DNA of 64,000 bases from Streptomyces sp. CCM_MD2014. Lineage in GTDB: Bacteria > Actinomycetota > Actinomycetes > Streptomycetales > Streptomycetaceae. The notes below the pieces were generated by a model. That model worked only from the letters and a program-made list of their open reading frames with translations. It was not told where the DNA came from and did no database searches. A program made the translations under genes and the position numbers. Below are positions 25,314 through 32,792 of this stretch, in pieces (the first letter of the stretch is position 1; every line of letters starts with the position of its first letter). The stretch lies in the NCBI RefSeq assembly GCF_000772045.1, contig NZ_CP009754.1:434001-498000 (forward strand). The letters are read 5' to 3'.

Positions 25314-25480
25314 GGCTTTCACCATCCAAGTGCGCTCCCAGGCGCGGCACTTCGGGCCGTGACAGGACAGGGACCGCATCTGTTTCCGAGAGTCAGACCG
25401 TAAATATGAAGATCGCAAGGAATGACCGCAATTGACCGTTCCGTGAACGAAACTGGTCCAAGGATGCGTTCGCTCAGTGG

Positions 25481-25792
25481 TCACTGTGCACGATCCGCGT
25501 ACGGATCCTTCCGCTTCCGCCAGGCCCCCACGACGCAGCGCCGCGAGCAGAACCGGGCGTCCGAACGACGGTCGACACCCGCCACCCAGCGGGCCCCGCA
25601 CTCGGGGCACTCGACCAGGCCGACCTTGTCCCGGACAGCTGCCAACCGCTTCCGCAGCCGCTGTTCCTTGCGCCACTGCCTGGAACGACAGACCGACGAG
25701 CAGAACACCGCCTCGGGCCGGGCGTCCGGCCTCAGCCGTTCACCACAAGCCGGACAGTCCCTCACTCTGGCCCTCTCGGCACCCTCAGACAC
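25481..25792 (-). CDS. Small protein with two zinc-ribbon-like motifs
   Basis: 103 residues containing two similar Cys4 units: CPACGERLRPDARPEAVFC followed by SSVCRSRQWRK, and CPECGARWVAGV with RFCSRRCVVGAWRKRK. Each has CxxC...CxxxC spacing expected to bind zinc and is followed by a basic helix, suggesting nucleic-acid binding. The GTG start has no strong ribosome binding site. It lies 168 bp upstream of the DUF6192-like gene on the same strand; all three (zinc ribbon, DUF6192, RacP-like) may be one regulatory module. Confidence 0.6.
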   Translation of the reverse strand: MSEGAERARVRDCPACGERLRPDARPEAVFCSSVCRSRQWRKEQRLRKRLAAVRDKVGLVECPECGARWVAGVDRRSDARFCSRRCVVGAWRKRKDPYADRAQ

Positions 25793-25844
25793 CGGTCCAG
25801 GCTAGGGGGCAAATCTACCCAGAACCTTGGATCGGAAACAGCTA

Positions 25845-25849
25845 CTGAG
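25845..25849. repeat. Target-site duplication, left copy
   Basis: CTGAG directly before the left inverted repeat; the right copy CTGAG is at 27867-27871 directly after the right inverted repeat. Confidence 0.7.
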
Positions 25850-25857
25850 CTTGTTCT

Positions 25858-26253
25858 TTATCTTCGGTGGTCTGTGGCCGGGTCAGCCGGGCCCATGCAG
25901 GCGTCCAGATCTTCGATGAGCTTTCGGAGTTCGCGGGCTCCGCGAGGTGACATTGCTCGGATCACGTCGTCGAGTAGGGCACGGCCATCGAGAGGGTTGC
26001 CGCAGCAGTACCAGTGCACGTTGCCGAACTCGTCGTCGTGCCAGAGTTCGCGTGCGGGGCGGTGGACGTAGTCCTTCCACAGGCGCAATGCCGCGCTGGT
26101 GTCACCCGGCTGGAGATAGTTCCGAGTGCGTTCAAGGCGAACTATCTCGGCCAACGCTCGTGAGGAGAGGCGGTCGATGGCTGGCCTTGAGTGCTGTGAC
26201 TGCTGTCGGTCCGGGATGCTGGCCCGGATGCGTCCTGGCCGTCTACGCGGCAT
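25858..26253 (-). CDS. Passenger-type protein of unknown function inside the IS
   Basis: 131 residues. The N-terminal 25 residues are basic and low-complexity. The remainder reads ALAEIVRLERTRNYLQPGD, LRLWKDYVHRPARELWHDDE, FGNVHWYCCGNPLDGRALLD, then a helix ending LIEDLDACMG, and looks like a compact conserved fold, though I cannot assign a function. Its TAA lies inside the left inverted repeat. It is divergent from the transposase; the 158-bp gap (26254-26411) should hold both promoters. The true start could be further downstream. Confidence 0.6.
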   Translation of the reverse strand: MPRRRPGRIRASIPDRQQSQHSRPAIDRLSSRALAEIVRLERTRNYLQPGDTSAALRLWKDYVHRPARELWHDDEFGNVHWYCCGNPLDGRALLDDVIRAMSPRGARELRKLIEDLDACMGPADPATDHRR

Positions 26254-26411
26254 GGACCTTTCGGTTGGTCGTCATGCCGTACATGGTGCCACGACCTCGA
26301 ACAGTCCCTCGAACGGATTCGCTCGCCTGAGGGTTCACCGGACGTGAGGGCGGCCTTCGTCTGATCATGTGCTCCGACCAAGGTGCACGTGAACACGACG
26401 AAGGCCGTGAG

Positions 26412-27854
26412 GTGAGTCTGCTGCCTGAGGCTGTCCGGAGGGAAGCGTTCGCGGAAGCGTCACGCTTCCGGGGCGAGTTTTACGAGTGTCTGACTGCCCG
26501 GCGGGATGAGTTGTTCGAACTGGCCGACGCCGTGCTGTGTGCGGACGGTGCGGTGAGGTCCCCGGTGGACCTGACGCTGTTGCCCGAGCATCGTCGTGGG
26601 CACGGAGCGATGTACGGCGGCCTGAACCACGGCCGGATCGACGTCGGCCGGCTGCGGGCCGTGCTGGCCGGACTGCCACTGCCGCGTTTCGACGGCGGGC
26701 GCCTGGTCCTGGCGGTCGATGTGTCGCCGTGGCTCCGGTCGGACGCGCCGTGCTCGGCGGATCGGCTGTTCTGCCACGTCTACGGGCGTGCGAAGACGGC
26801 CTCGCAGTTCATTCCGGGCTGGCCCTACTCCTTCGTCGCAGTGCTGGAGCCGGGTGCCACATCCTGGACCGCGATCCTGGACGCAGTCCGGCTGGGACCT
26901 GCCGACGACGCGACCGCGGTCACCGCCGCCCAGCTGAGAGAAGTGGTTGAGCGGCTCATCGCCGCTGGTCAGTGGCAGGACGGGGACCCGCACATCGTGG
27001 TCGTGAGCGATGCCGGCTACGACGTCACCCGCCTGGCCTGGGTTCTGTGCGACCTGCCGGTCGAGCTGGTGGGCCGGGTCCGCTCCGACCGTGTGATGCG
27101 GCTGCCGAAGCCGCCGCGGAAGCACGGCGTCAACGGCCGCCCGCCCAAGCACGGACCTGAGTTCCGCTTCACGAAGCCGGAGACCTGGCCCGAGCCCGCG
27201 ATCACCACCGTCACCGACACCACCAACTACGGCAAGGCCGAGACCCGGGCGTGGGACCGGGTTCACCCCCGGCTCACCCACCGCTCTTCCTGGCTCGACC
27301 ACGACGGTGAACTCCCAGTGGTCGAGGGGACGTTGATGCGGCTGAAGGTCGAGCATCTGTCGAAGGACCGGGATGCCCCGCCAGTGTGGTTGTGGTCCTC
27401 CAAGACCAGTGCCACCCCGGACGACGTGGACCGCTTCTGGCAGGCATTCCTCCGCCGTTTCGACCTGGAACACACCTTCCGGTTCGCGAAGCAGACCCTG
27501 GGCTGGACCACCCCGAAACTCCGTACTCCCGAGGCCGCGGACCGCTGGACTTGGATCGTGATCGTGGCTCACACCCAGCTCCGGCTCGCCCGGCCTCTGG
27601 CTGCGGACCTCCGCCGCCCCTGGGAGAAGCCCGCCGCATCCGACCGGCTCACCCCGGCCCGGGTCCGCCGGGGGTTCAGGAACATCCGCGCTCACCTCGT
27701 CTGCCCGGCCCGTGTTCCCAAACCCCGAGGCGCCGGCCCTGGACGGCCACCCGGCGTCAAGAACAGACACCGGGCACCCCGCTACGACGTCGGCAAGACC
27801 GTCAAACGCCCCGAAACTCTCAAGGCCATCGGCAAGCCCGGAAGATCTTGGTAG
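26412..27854 (+). CDS. DDE transposase (IS4/IS701-like superfamily)
   Basis: 480 residues. Candidate catalytic acids are Asp in RLVLAVDVSPWLR, Asp in HIVVVSDAGYDVTRLAW, and Glu in FDLEHTFRFAKQTLGW, the last being a YREK-like region. The N-terminus LLPEAVRREAFAEASRFRGE and the segment VELVGRVRSDRVMRLPKPPR are typical of a Streptomyces transposase group. The GTG at 26412 was chosen because it starts at VSLLPEA, with AAGG upstream; an ATG at 26367 would add 15 residues. The TAG overlaps the right inverted repeat. It looks intact and potentially active. Confidence 0.88.
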   Translation: MSLLPEAVRREAFAEASRFRGEFYECLTARRDELFELADAVLCADGAVRSPVDLTLLPEHRRGHGAMYGGLNHGRIDVGRLRAVLAGLPLPRFDGGRLVLAVDVSPWLRSDAPCSADRLFCHVYGRAKTASQFIPGWPYSFVAVLEPGATSWTAILDAVRLGPADDATAVTAAQLREVVERLIAAGQWQDGDPHIVVVSDAGYDVTRLAWVLCDLPVELVGRVRSDRVMRLPKPPRKHGVNGRPPKHGPEFRFTKPETWPEPAITTVTDTTNYGKAETRAWDRVHPRLTHRSSWLDHDGELPVVEGTLMRLKVEHLSKDRDAPPVWLWSSKTSATPDDVDRFWQAFLRRFDLEHTFRFAKQTLGWTTPKLRTPEAADRWTWIVIVAHTQLRLARPLAADLRRPWEKPAASDRLTPARVRRGFRNIRAHLVCPARVPKPRGAGPGRPPGVKNRHRAPRYDVGKTVKRPETLKAIGKPGRSW

Positions 27855-27866
27855 ATAAAGAACAAG

Positions 27867-27878
27867 CTGAGCACCAGT
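27867..27878. repeat. Right 12-bp direct repeat of the island (attR-like)
   Basis: CTGAGCACCAGT, identical to 12767-12778. Its first five bases are also the right target duplication of the 2-kb IS. Confidence 0.6.
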
Positions 27879-27881
27879 GCC

Positions 27882-27919
27882 CGCGGCCCGTGCCGGACGA
27901 TCGTCCGGCACGGGCCGCG
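27882..27919. terminator. Perfect 38-bp palindrome, bidirectional terminator
   Basis: Nineteen bases centred at 27900/27901 pair perfectly with the next nineteen (the inner part is CCGGACGATCGTCCGG). It lies downstream of the reverse-strand membrane-protein gene (stop at 27949) and just after the island. Before island entry it would also have followed paoC closely. Confidence 0.75.
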
Positions 27920-27948
27920 TCGTGCACGCGTGTGCGGGCGGACGGCGC

Positions 27949-29397
27949 TCAGTCCGCCGCGGTACGGCTCGCCACGGCCACACGGCGGGCCGGCCCGCGC
28001 CGCGCGGCGGCCGGCGCGGCCACCCGCACGCACAGCGCCGTCAGCGCGACGAGCGAGGCGGCCACGGCCACCGCGACCGCGATCCAGGTCGGGGCGAGCG
28101 TGAGATCCGTGACCGGGGACACCCGCGCCGAGGGGGTGGCGCTGCCGTAGAGCTTGGCAGCGGCCAGCGCCGCCGGTCCCACTACCGCGGCGGCCAGCAG
28201 GGGTACGGCCGACCGCACGGTCAGCAGCAGGGCCAGCACCAGGCAGAGCGCCGACAGGCCGAGGGCCACTCCGTACGCCTGTGCGGAGGCGTCGCCGCGG
28301 TGCAGCGGGAAGTAGACCACGCCGCACCCGGCCAGGACCGCGGCGGTGAGCCAGGCCGGCCACACCGGGCCCCGGGCGGCCCGCCGAGCCGCACGGGCCT
28401 CGTCGCGGTCGCGCGCGGCGCGGGTCTGGTCCCGGTCGCGCGCCGAGCGGGTCCCGCCGCCGTCGCGCGCCGCGGCGTCCCGGTCGCGTCCCCGGCGGAA
28501 CGGGCGGGGCGGCCTGCGGCGTTCGCGGCCGCGGCGGTCCGTTCCGGTGGACGCGCCGCCGCGTCCCGCCGACCGGGCGGCGGGCTCCCGTCCGTCGTCC
28601 TCGTCGGCCGCGTCCTGGGCCGCCCGCAGGTGCCGGGCGTCGGGCCGCTCCGGGCGTACGTGTCCGTCCTCGGCGAGCCGGCCGATCAGTTCGACCAGTT
28701 CCTCGACCGGCCGGCCGGTGGCGGCGGCCCGCACGGCCTCCTGTCCGCAGTGCGGTTCCAGCGGCGTGCGGTGCAGCAGCGCCATCAGCCGGGTCACGTC
28801 CTCCACGGAGCGGCACTCCGCCGCGGCCCGGATCGCCTCGTCCGCGCTGTCCGAGTGGCGCGGCGGCCGGGTCAGCAGGCCCACCAGCCGGGTGACGTCC
28901 TCCACGGACCGGTTCACGCCGACGGCACGGAGCGCGTCGATCGTGGCCTGCGCGTACTGCGGCGACTTCTCCAGCGTCGTGATCAGGTCGACGACGTCCT
29001 CCAGCGGCCGGTCGGCCACGGCGGCGCGCACCAGGTCGCCGACGGGATCGCCGTAGGCCCGCGCCGCCGCGTCGTGGACGTCGGCGTGGGCGTGCGGGTC
29101 GGCGTCCGCGTCGGCCTCGCGGGGGCCGGGCCCGGGCTGCCGGGGGCCGGAACCGTCGGGGCCGGAAGCGGGGAGGTCGGGGTCGGGCTCGAGTTCGGGG
29201 AGGTCGGCGTCGTCGAGGTCGACGTCCCACATGTCGCCGTCCCGCTCGGGCGAGGGCCGTTCCGCGGAGGGCCGGGCGCCGGGATCCGCGCCCGGCGGTC
29301 GTGCCGTGCCGGTGGTCGTGGTCGTCTCCCCGGTGGGCAGGTCCAAGGCGGATATGGCGTACTCGGGCGAGCGAGCTGATGAAGAGCCGGTGGTCAT
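27949..29397 (-). CDS. Membrane protein with four 33-residue helical repeats
   Basis: 482 residues, no named family recognised. The N-terminal 110 residues are acidic and disordered. Four repeats begin at about residues 130, 163, 196 and 229 (RPLEDVVDLITTLE, RSVEDVTRLVGLLT, RSVEDVTRLMALLH, RPVEELVELIGRLA), exactly 33 residues apart. They suggest a helical-repeat protein-interaction domain. A highly charged Arg/Asp segment follows (about 285-345). About four hydrophobic helices near the C-terminus anchor it. The ATG follows GGAGAG. It stands divergent from the DUF1232 gene. Confidence 0.78.
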   Translation of the reverse strand: MTTGSSSARSPEYAISALDLPTGETTTTTGTARPPGADPGARPSAERPSPERDGDMWDVDLDDADLPELEPDPDLPASGPDGSGPRQPGPGPREADADADPHAHADVHDAAARAYGDPVGDLVRAAVADRPLEDVVDLITTLEKSPQYAQATIDALRAVGVNRSVEDVTRLVGLLTRPPRHSDSADEAIRAAAECRSVEDVTRLMALLHRTPLEPHCGQEAVRAAATGRPVEELVELIGRLAEDGHVRPERPDARHLRAAQDAADEDDGREPAARSAGRGGASTGTDRRGRERRRPPRPFRRGRDRDAAARDGGGTRSARDRDQTRAARDRDEARAARRAARGPVWPAWLTAAVLAGCGVVYFPLHRGDASAQAYGVALGLSALCLVLALLLTVRSAVPLLAAAVVGPAALAAAKLYGSATPSARVSPVTDLTLAPTWIAVAVAVAASLVALTALCVRVAAPAAARRGPARRVAVASRTAAD

Positions 29398-29600
29398 GAT
29401 CTCTCCGTGTGATGGGGGTGCGGCCGCCCTGCGTCCCCGACATGCGACTCGCGCTGTGTGCTGCCATTACTAGGCACGTCCACCGCGCCGTGCCACTCCG
29501 GTGGGCCACAGGGATGAGAGACCCCGTCCGGCGGTCTTGCGGCCGCCGGGAGCGGGCATCCGGTCAATGAGGCGCGTGCCGCGCCGCGGAGGAGGGGTCC

Positions 29601-29921
29601 GTGGATACGACCACTGTGATCGTCGTGACCGTGCTGCTCGCGGCGCTCGTCCTCGCGGCGGCGGTCGCCGTGCTGGTGCGTCTGGTCCGCACCCGGCGGG
29701 ACCTCAGGCGGGCCGGCCTTCCCACGGGGCCGCGCTGGGTGTTCTGGGGAGCCGTCCTCTACCTGGTGCTGCCGGCGGACCTGTTGCCCGATCCGGTCTA
29801 CCTGGACGACATCGGTGTGCTGCTGCTCGCGCTGCGCTCCACGCGCGGCCGGATCGGCGGCCGGCGCGAAGCCGTCGAACGGCGTCGGACCACCGGCTCG
29901 CCCGGTGACTACGCAGCGTAA
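29601..29921 (+). CDS. DUF1232 (YkvA-like) membrane protein
   Basis: 106 residues. An N-terminal transmembrane helix (about residues 6-26) is followed by a basic stretch, then the DUF1232 signature VLYLVLPADLLPDPVYLDDI and GVLLLALR. The GTG start follows a strong GGAGGAGGGG. Function of the family is unknown. It lies upstream of the RiPP genes on the same strand with a 118-bp gap, so it is probably a separate transcription unit. Confidence 0.8.
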   Translation: MDTTTVIVVTVLLAALVLAAAVAVLVRLVRTRRDLRRAGLPTGPRWVFWGAVLYLVLPADLLPDPVYLDDIGVLLLALRSTRGRIGGRREAVERRRTTGSPGDYAA

Positions 29922-30039
29922 GGAAACCAATCACCCGTTCGATTCGTATAAGTCTCTGGAAGCCGAAGGAAGTCGGCGGACCAGACGACGGCGTGAAGGG
30001 CCGTCGGCTGATCGGCGCAGCACCGACTAGGGAGAGACG

Positions 30040-30231
30040 ATGCAACCGTTCGCGCTCAACTACGCACGGCCCGCAGTGGAGTTGGAAGCCACCACTCCGT
30101 ACGTCTACGACTCCGGGCTGCAGTTGAACGTGCTCCTCGACGGGCGGGTGGCCGCCTGCGACCACGCGCTGCTGAGAGAGCTGGGGACCACGACCTCCAC
30201 CGCGGGGTCGAAGACTCACTTCGACGACTGA
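30040..30231 (+). CDS. tgmA: ATP-grasp-modified RiPP precursor (graspetide, TgmA-type)
   Basis: 63-residue precursor peptide. The leader opens with MQPFALNYARP, matching the recognition motif typical of putative ATP-grasp-modified RiPPs, and continues with PYVYDSGLQLNVLLDGR. The C-terminal core from Thr50 (TTTSTAGSKTHFDD) has hydroxyl donors at 50-54, 57 and 59, Lys58, and acidic acceptors Asp62 and Asp63, suitable for ester or amide macrocycles made by the adjacent ATP-grasp enzyme. The ATG has GGGAGAG about 5 nt upstream. The chemistry is inferred from the family; the exact links are unknown. Confidence 0.85.
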   Translation: MQPFALNYARPAVELEATTPYVYDSGLQLNVLLDGRVAACDHALLRELGTTTSTAGSKTHFDD

Positions 30232-30247
30232 ACACGGGCCGCCGAGA

Positions 30248-31234
30248 ATGACCGTGTTGATCCTGACCAGTGAAGAGGACGTCACCGCGGACATGGTGGT
30301 GGTGCACCTGAACGCGTCGGGAGTACCGGTGGTCCGCCTGGACCCCGCCGACCTCACCGACTCCGTCGCGCTGTCCGGCGAGTTCGTGCACGGCTCCTTC
30401 CGGGGCCATCTGTCCTCGGGGGGACGTCTGGTGAGCATCGGCGGGCTGCGGTCCGTCTGGGTGCGCAGGCCGGGCGGCGCGGCCACCAGGGCCGCCGAAC
30501 CGTCCGCGTGGCTGACCGAGGAGTCCGGCCAGGCGCTGTACGGCATGCTCCGCGGCTCGGGGGCGCGCTGGATGAACCAGCCCGATGCCGCGCACCGGGC
30601 CAGGTACAAGCCCTGGCAACTGCGTCTCGCCCAGCAGTGCGGGCTGCCGGTGCCGGCGACGCTGATCACGACGTTTCCCCGGGCGGCCCGCGAGTTCGCC
30701 GAGCGCTACCCGGACCTGGTGGTCAAGCCCGTCTCGGGCGCCCATCCGCAGGATCCGCCCCTGGCCGTGCCGACCAGCCGGGTGCCGCCCGAGGCGGACT
30801 TCTCCGCCGTCGCCCACGGCCCGACGCTGCTGCAACGCCGGGTCGCCAAGCGTGCCGACATCCGGCTGACGGTGGTCGGCGAGGAGTTGCTGGCCGCCCG
30901 CAAGACGACGCTCGCGCACCTGGGCCCCGACGAGGTGGACGTCCGTTTCACCGCGTCGGGCGAACCGTGGCGCCCGGCCGAGGTGCCGCCGCGTGTCGCC
31001 GAGGGGGTCCGGGCCTACCTGCGGGCGGCCGGGCTGGCCTACGGCGCCCTGGACTTCGCCGAGGATGGCGACGGCACCTGGTGGTTCCTCGAGTGCAACC
31101 AGTCGGGGCAGTTCGGCTTCGTCGAGGTGGACACGGGCCAGCCGATCGCCCGGACCATCGCCGAGTGGCTGGCCCGGCCCGGCGCCGCGGATCCGGTGGA
31201 AACGGAGGGTCCGGGCACGGTGGCGGCCGGGTGA
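30248..31234 (+). CDS. tgmB: ATP-grasp ribosomal peptide maturase (TgmB-type)
   Basis: 328 residues. The N-terminal domain (MTVLILTSEEDVTADMVVVH and VRLDPADL) and the junction SVWVRRPG are typical of MvdC/TgmB-like graspetide synthetases. The ATP-grasp domain includes LVVKPVSGAHP, a lysine-containing phosphate-binding strand, ADIRLTVVGEELLAARK, and metal-binding residues near YGALDFAEDGDGTWWFLECN and QSGQFGFVE. It would activate the Asp side chains of the precursor by phosphorylation and close omega-ester or amide rings. It starts 16 bp after the precursor stop. No O-methyltransferase (TgmC-type) gene follows, which is unusual. Confidence 0.9.
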   Translation: MTVLILTSEEDVTADMVVVHLNASGVPVVRLDPADLTDSVALSGEFVHGSFRGHLSSGGRLVSIGGLRSVWVRRPGGAATRAAEPSAWLTEESGQALYGMLRGSGARWMNQPDAAHRARYKPWQLRLAQQCGLPVPATLITTFPRAAREFAERYPDLVVKPVSGAHPQDPPLAVPTSRVPPEADFSAVAHGPTLLQRRVAKRADIRLTVVGEELLAARKTTLAHLGPDEVDVRFTASGEPWRPAEVPPRVAEGVRAYLRAAGLAYGALDFAEDGDGTWWFLECNQSGQFGFVEVDTGQPIARTIAEWLARPGAADPVETEGPGTVAAG

Positions 31235-31279
31235 GGGCCGGTGCGCCCGTCACGTGCCCTCCCGCGACGTGGCCGTCCG

Positions 31280-31495
31280 TCAGCTCGGGCGCGGGCCCGG
31301 GAGCAGGGCGGTGCGCTGCCAGCCGGCGCCGGGGGACGGCCGGCGTTCGGCACCGGGCAGGTGTCCCGGGGCGCGCAAGGGACGCATGACCACCTCCAGT
31401 TCCCTGCTCACACGCTCGGCGTCCCGCCGCACCTGGTCGGGGACGTCACCGCGTTCGGCGACGAGTCGGTCGTAGATGGGGGAATCCTGGAACAC
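31280..31495 (-). CDS. Small conserved hypothetical protein
   Basis: 71 residues starting FQDSPIYDRLVAERGDVPDQ, a pattern I associate with small Streptomyces proteins. The N-terminal half is helical and charged, ending near RVSRELEVVMRPLR. The C-terminal half is Pro/Gly-rich and disordered. The GTG start has AAAGG about 11 nt upstream. It is convergent with the ATP-grasp gene, and the 45-bp gap contains no obvious hairpin. Confidence 0.6.
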   Translation of the reverse strand: MFQDSPIYDRLVAERGDVPDQVRRDAERVSRELEVVMRPLRAPGHLPGAERRPSPGAGWQRTALLPGPRPS

Positions 31496-31603
31496 CCGTC
31501 AACGTGCCTTTCGTGTCGTCCGCCCCCGTACGGAGGCGCGACTGAGCAGTCTAGGCGCCCGTTCACGCGGGGGTGCTCATTCCGCCGGGATGTGAACGGT
31601 CCT

Positions 31604-32089
31604 TCAGGCACCGGTGGTGGAGCCGGGCCGCACGATCATGAGTACGGTCACCGTGGCCCACAACAGGTTGAACACCCCGGTGAACATGGCCAGCCGGGCC
31701 GTACGGGCCCGCTCGACGGGCCGCAGTTCGGTCAGCTGTTCCAGGAGCTCCTCCTGGCGCGGCAGGACGAAGGCCACCAGGAGTCCCGCGGCGGCCGCGG
31801 TGAGGGTGATGGACGCGACGAGCCAGGCGTCGCCCAGGACGCCCATCGAGGCGCCGGTGGCGAAGCCGAGGACCGGCACCGCGATGCCGAGAGCGGCGTA
31901 GACCCGGCAGATGCGGTGCAGCAGCCGGACGGTACTCGTGTCCCCGGTGTCCGCCCCGTCCCCTCCCCCGGCGGTCACGCCCACCGGCACCCGGCGGACG
32001 GCCGCGGGGAACATGCTGGCCGCGACGGTGACGGGCCCGACGGCGAGGATGGCCGCCAGGACGTGAAGGGACAGCAGGATCTTGGTCAT
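31604..32089 (-). CDS. Four-helix membrane protein of unknown function
   Basis: 161 residues with four hydrophobic helices: ILLSLHVLAAILAVGPVTVAA at the N-terminus, VYAALGIAVPVLGFATG, VASITLTAAAAGLLVAFVL and GVFNLLWATVTVLMIVR. A His in the first helix and the overall layout resemble DUF2269/CopD-type small membrane proteins, but that link is uncertain. The ATG follows GGAG at 8 nt. Nothing was recognised in the 271-bp gap 32090-32360 apart from GC-rich inverted motifs. Confidence 0.7.
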   Translation of the reverse strand: MTKILLSLHVLAAILAVGPVTVAASMFPAAVRRVPVGVTAGGGDGADTGDTSTVRLLHRICRVYAALGIAVPVLGFATGASMGVLGDAWLVASITLTAAAAGLLVAFVLPRQEELLEQLTELRPVERARTARLAMFTGVFNLLWATVTVLMIVRPGSTTGA

Positions 32090-32360
32090 GGGCCGGGCTC
32101 CGGAAGGCAGTTCGGGCGGTGCGGTGATCGAAGTCCAAGGTAGGAAGCCGGCGGGCGGCCGCCCAGCGGCGGAAACGCCAGCTTCCAACGGATTCTCGCC
32201 AGCACCTCGCCCGGGGTGACGCCCACGCACTCGGTGGCGCTCCTGGGCCTCGCGAGCACGGTGACCGTGCCGGGGCGCTCCAGGGGGGCGGTTACCGTGT
32301 CGTGGTGCGGGCCGGCGCGGCCGGTTCACACCACGACACGGGTCGTGCGGTGCGGCGGTG

Positions 32361-32621
32361 TCACACGGCCAGCGACAGGCCGCTCTCCCCGTCCGCGTCC
32401 AACGAGCCGACTTCCTGCGCGCGTCCCTTGGCGAGCAGCAACGCGTCCGCCCTCGCCACCGCGTCGTGGACGGCGGTCGTCGCCATCATCACGCACAGGG
32501 TGTAACTGACGTCCGCCAGCTCCCGCGCCGCCTCCGGCCTTTCCCTCTCCGCCTGAGCGATCCTCAGCGACGCGTACCGCGTCAGCAACTCCCTGACGAC
32601 CTTCGGGTCCGGTTCGAGCAC
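32361..32621 (-). CDS. DUF5133 family protein
   Basis: 86 residues: LEPDPKVVRELLTRYASLRI, RPEAARELADVSYTLCVMMA, TTAVHDAVARADALL. This is the all-helical DUF5133 pattern common in Streptomyces. The GTG at 32621 has GAGGGG 7-8 nt upstream and matches the usual N-terminus, so it is preferred over the longer frame that starts at 32678. Function unknown. The family is often linked to stress or development genes, but nothing here shows that. Confidence 0.78.
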   Translation of the reverse strand: MLEPDPKVVRELLTRYASLRIAQAERERPEAARELADVSYTLCVMMATTAVHDAVARADALLLAKGRAQEVGSLDADGESGLSLAV

Positions 32622-32792
32622 GAAGCGCCCCTCTCTCGGTTTTCGCTGCGTATGCCCGAACCCAGGGGAAACAGTCACACCACGTACGGTCGCGTTCGCA
32701 ATTGACCAGATCCCGACCTTTCCTGTCCGAACGCCATCATGAGCGGTCGCCGAGTCGGTTGAAAGCGGACGGATCGGCGGCCTCCGAGACGG

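Larger units (their letters stand above)
25850..27866. mobile_element. 2,017-bp insertion sequence with 14-bp inverted repeats and a passenger ORF
   Basis: CTTGTTCTTTATCT (25850-25863) and AGATAAAGAACAAG (27853-27866) are perfect inverted repeats, flanked by CTGAG on both sides. Inside are a DDE transposase (+) and an oppositely oriented 131-residue ORF (-). The stop codon of each gene overlaps the inverted repeat at its end. The element sits in the right copy of the island's 12-bp repeat, so it probably inserted after the island. Confidence 0.82.
12767..27878. mobile_element. Putative genomic island between direct repeats
   Basis: CTGAGCACCAGT occurs at 12767-12778, overlapping the paoC stop, and again at 27867-27878, just before a perfect palindromic terminator that suits paoC. 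The 15.1 kb between is rich in transposase genes, fossils and frameshifted genes, whereas both flanks look like intact chromosome. No integrase was recognised. The island may have entered by a Tn3-like event or an integrase that has been lost. The boundary call is inference. Confidence 0.6.

Noticed and set aside
27882..27919. The perfect 38-bp palindrome as an IS end or integration core
   Set aside because: It lies outside the defined IS ends and next to a gene end; a terminator explains it better.
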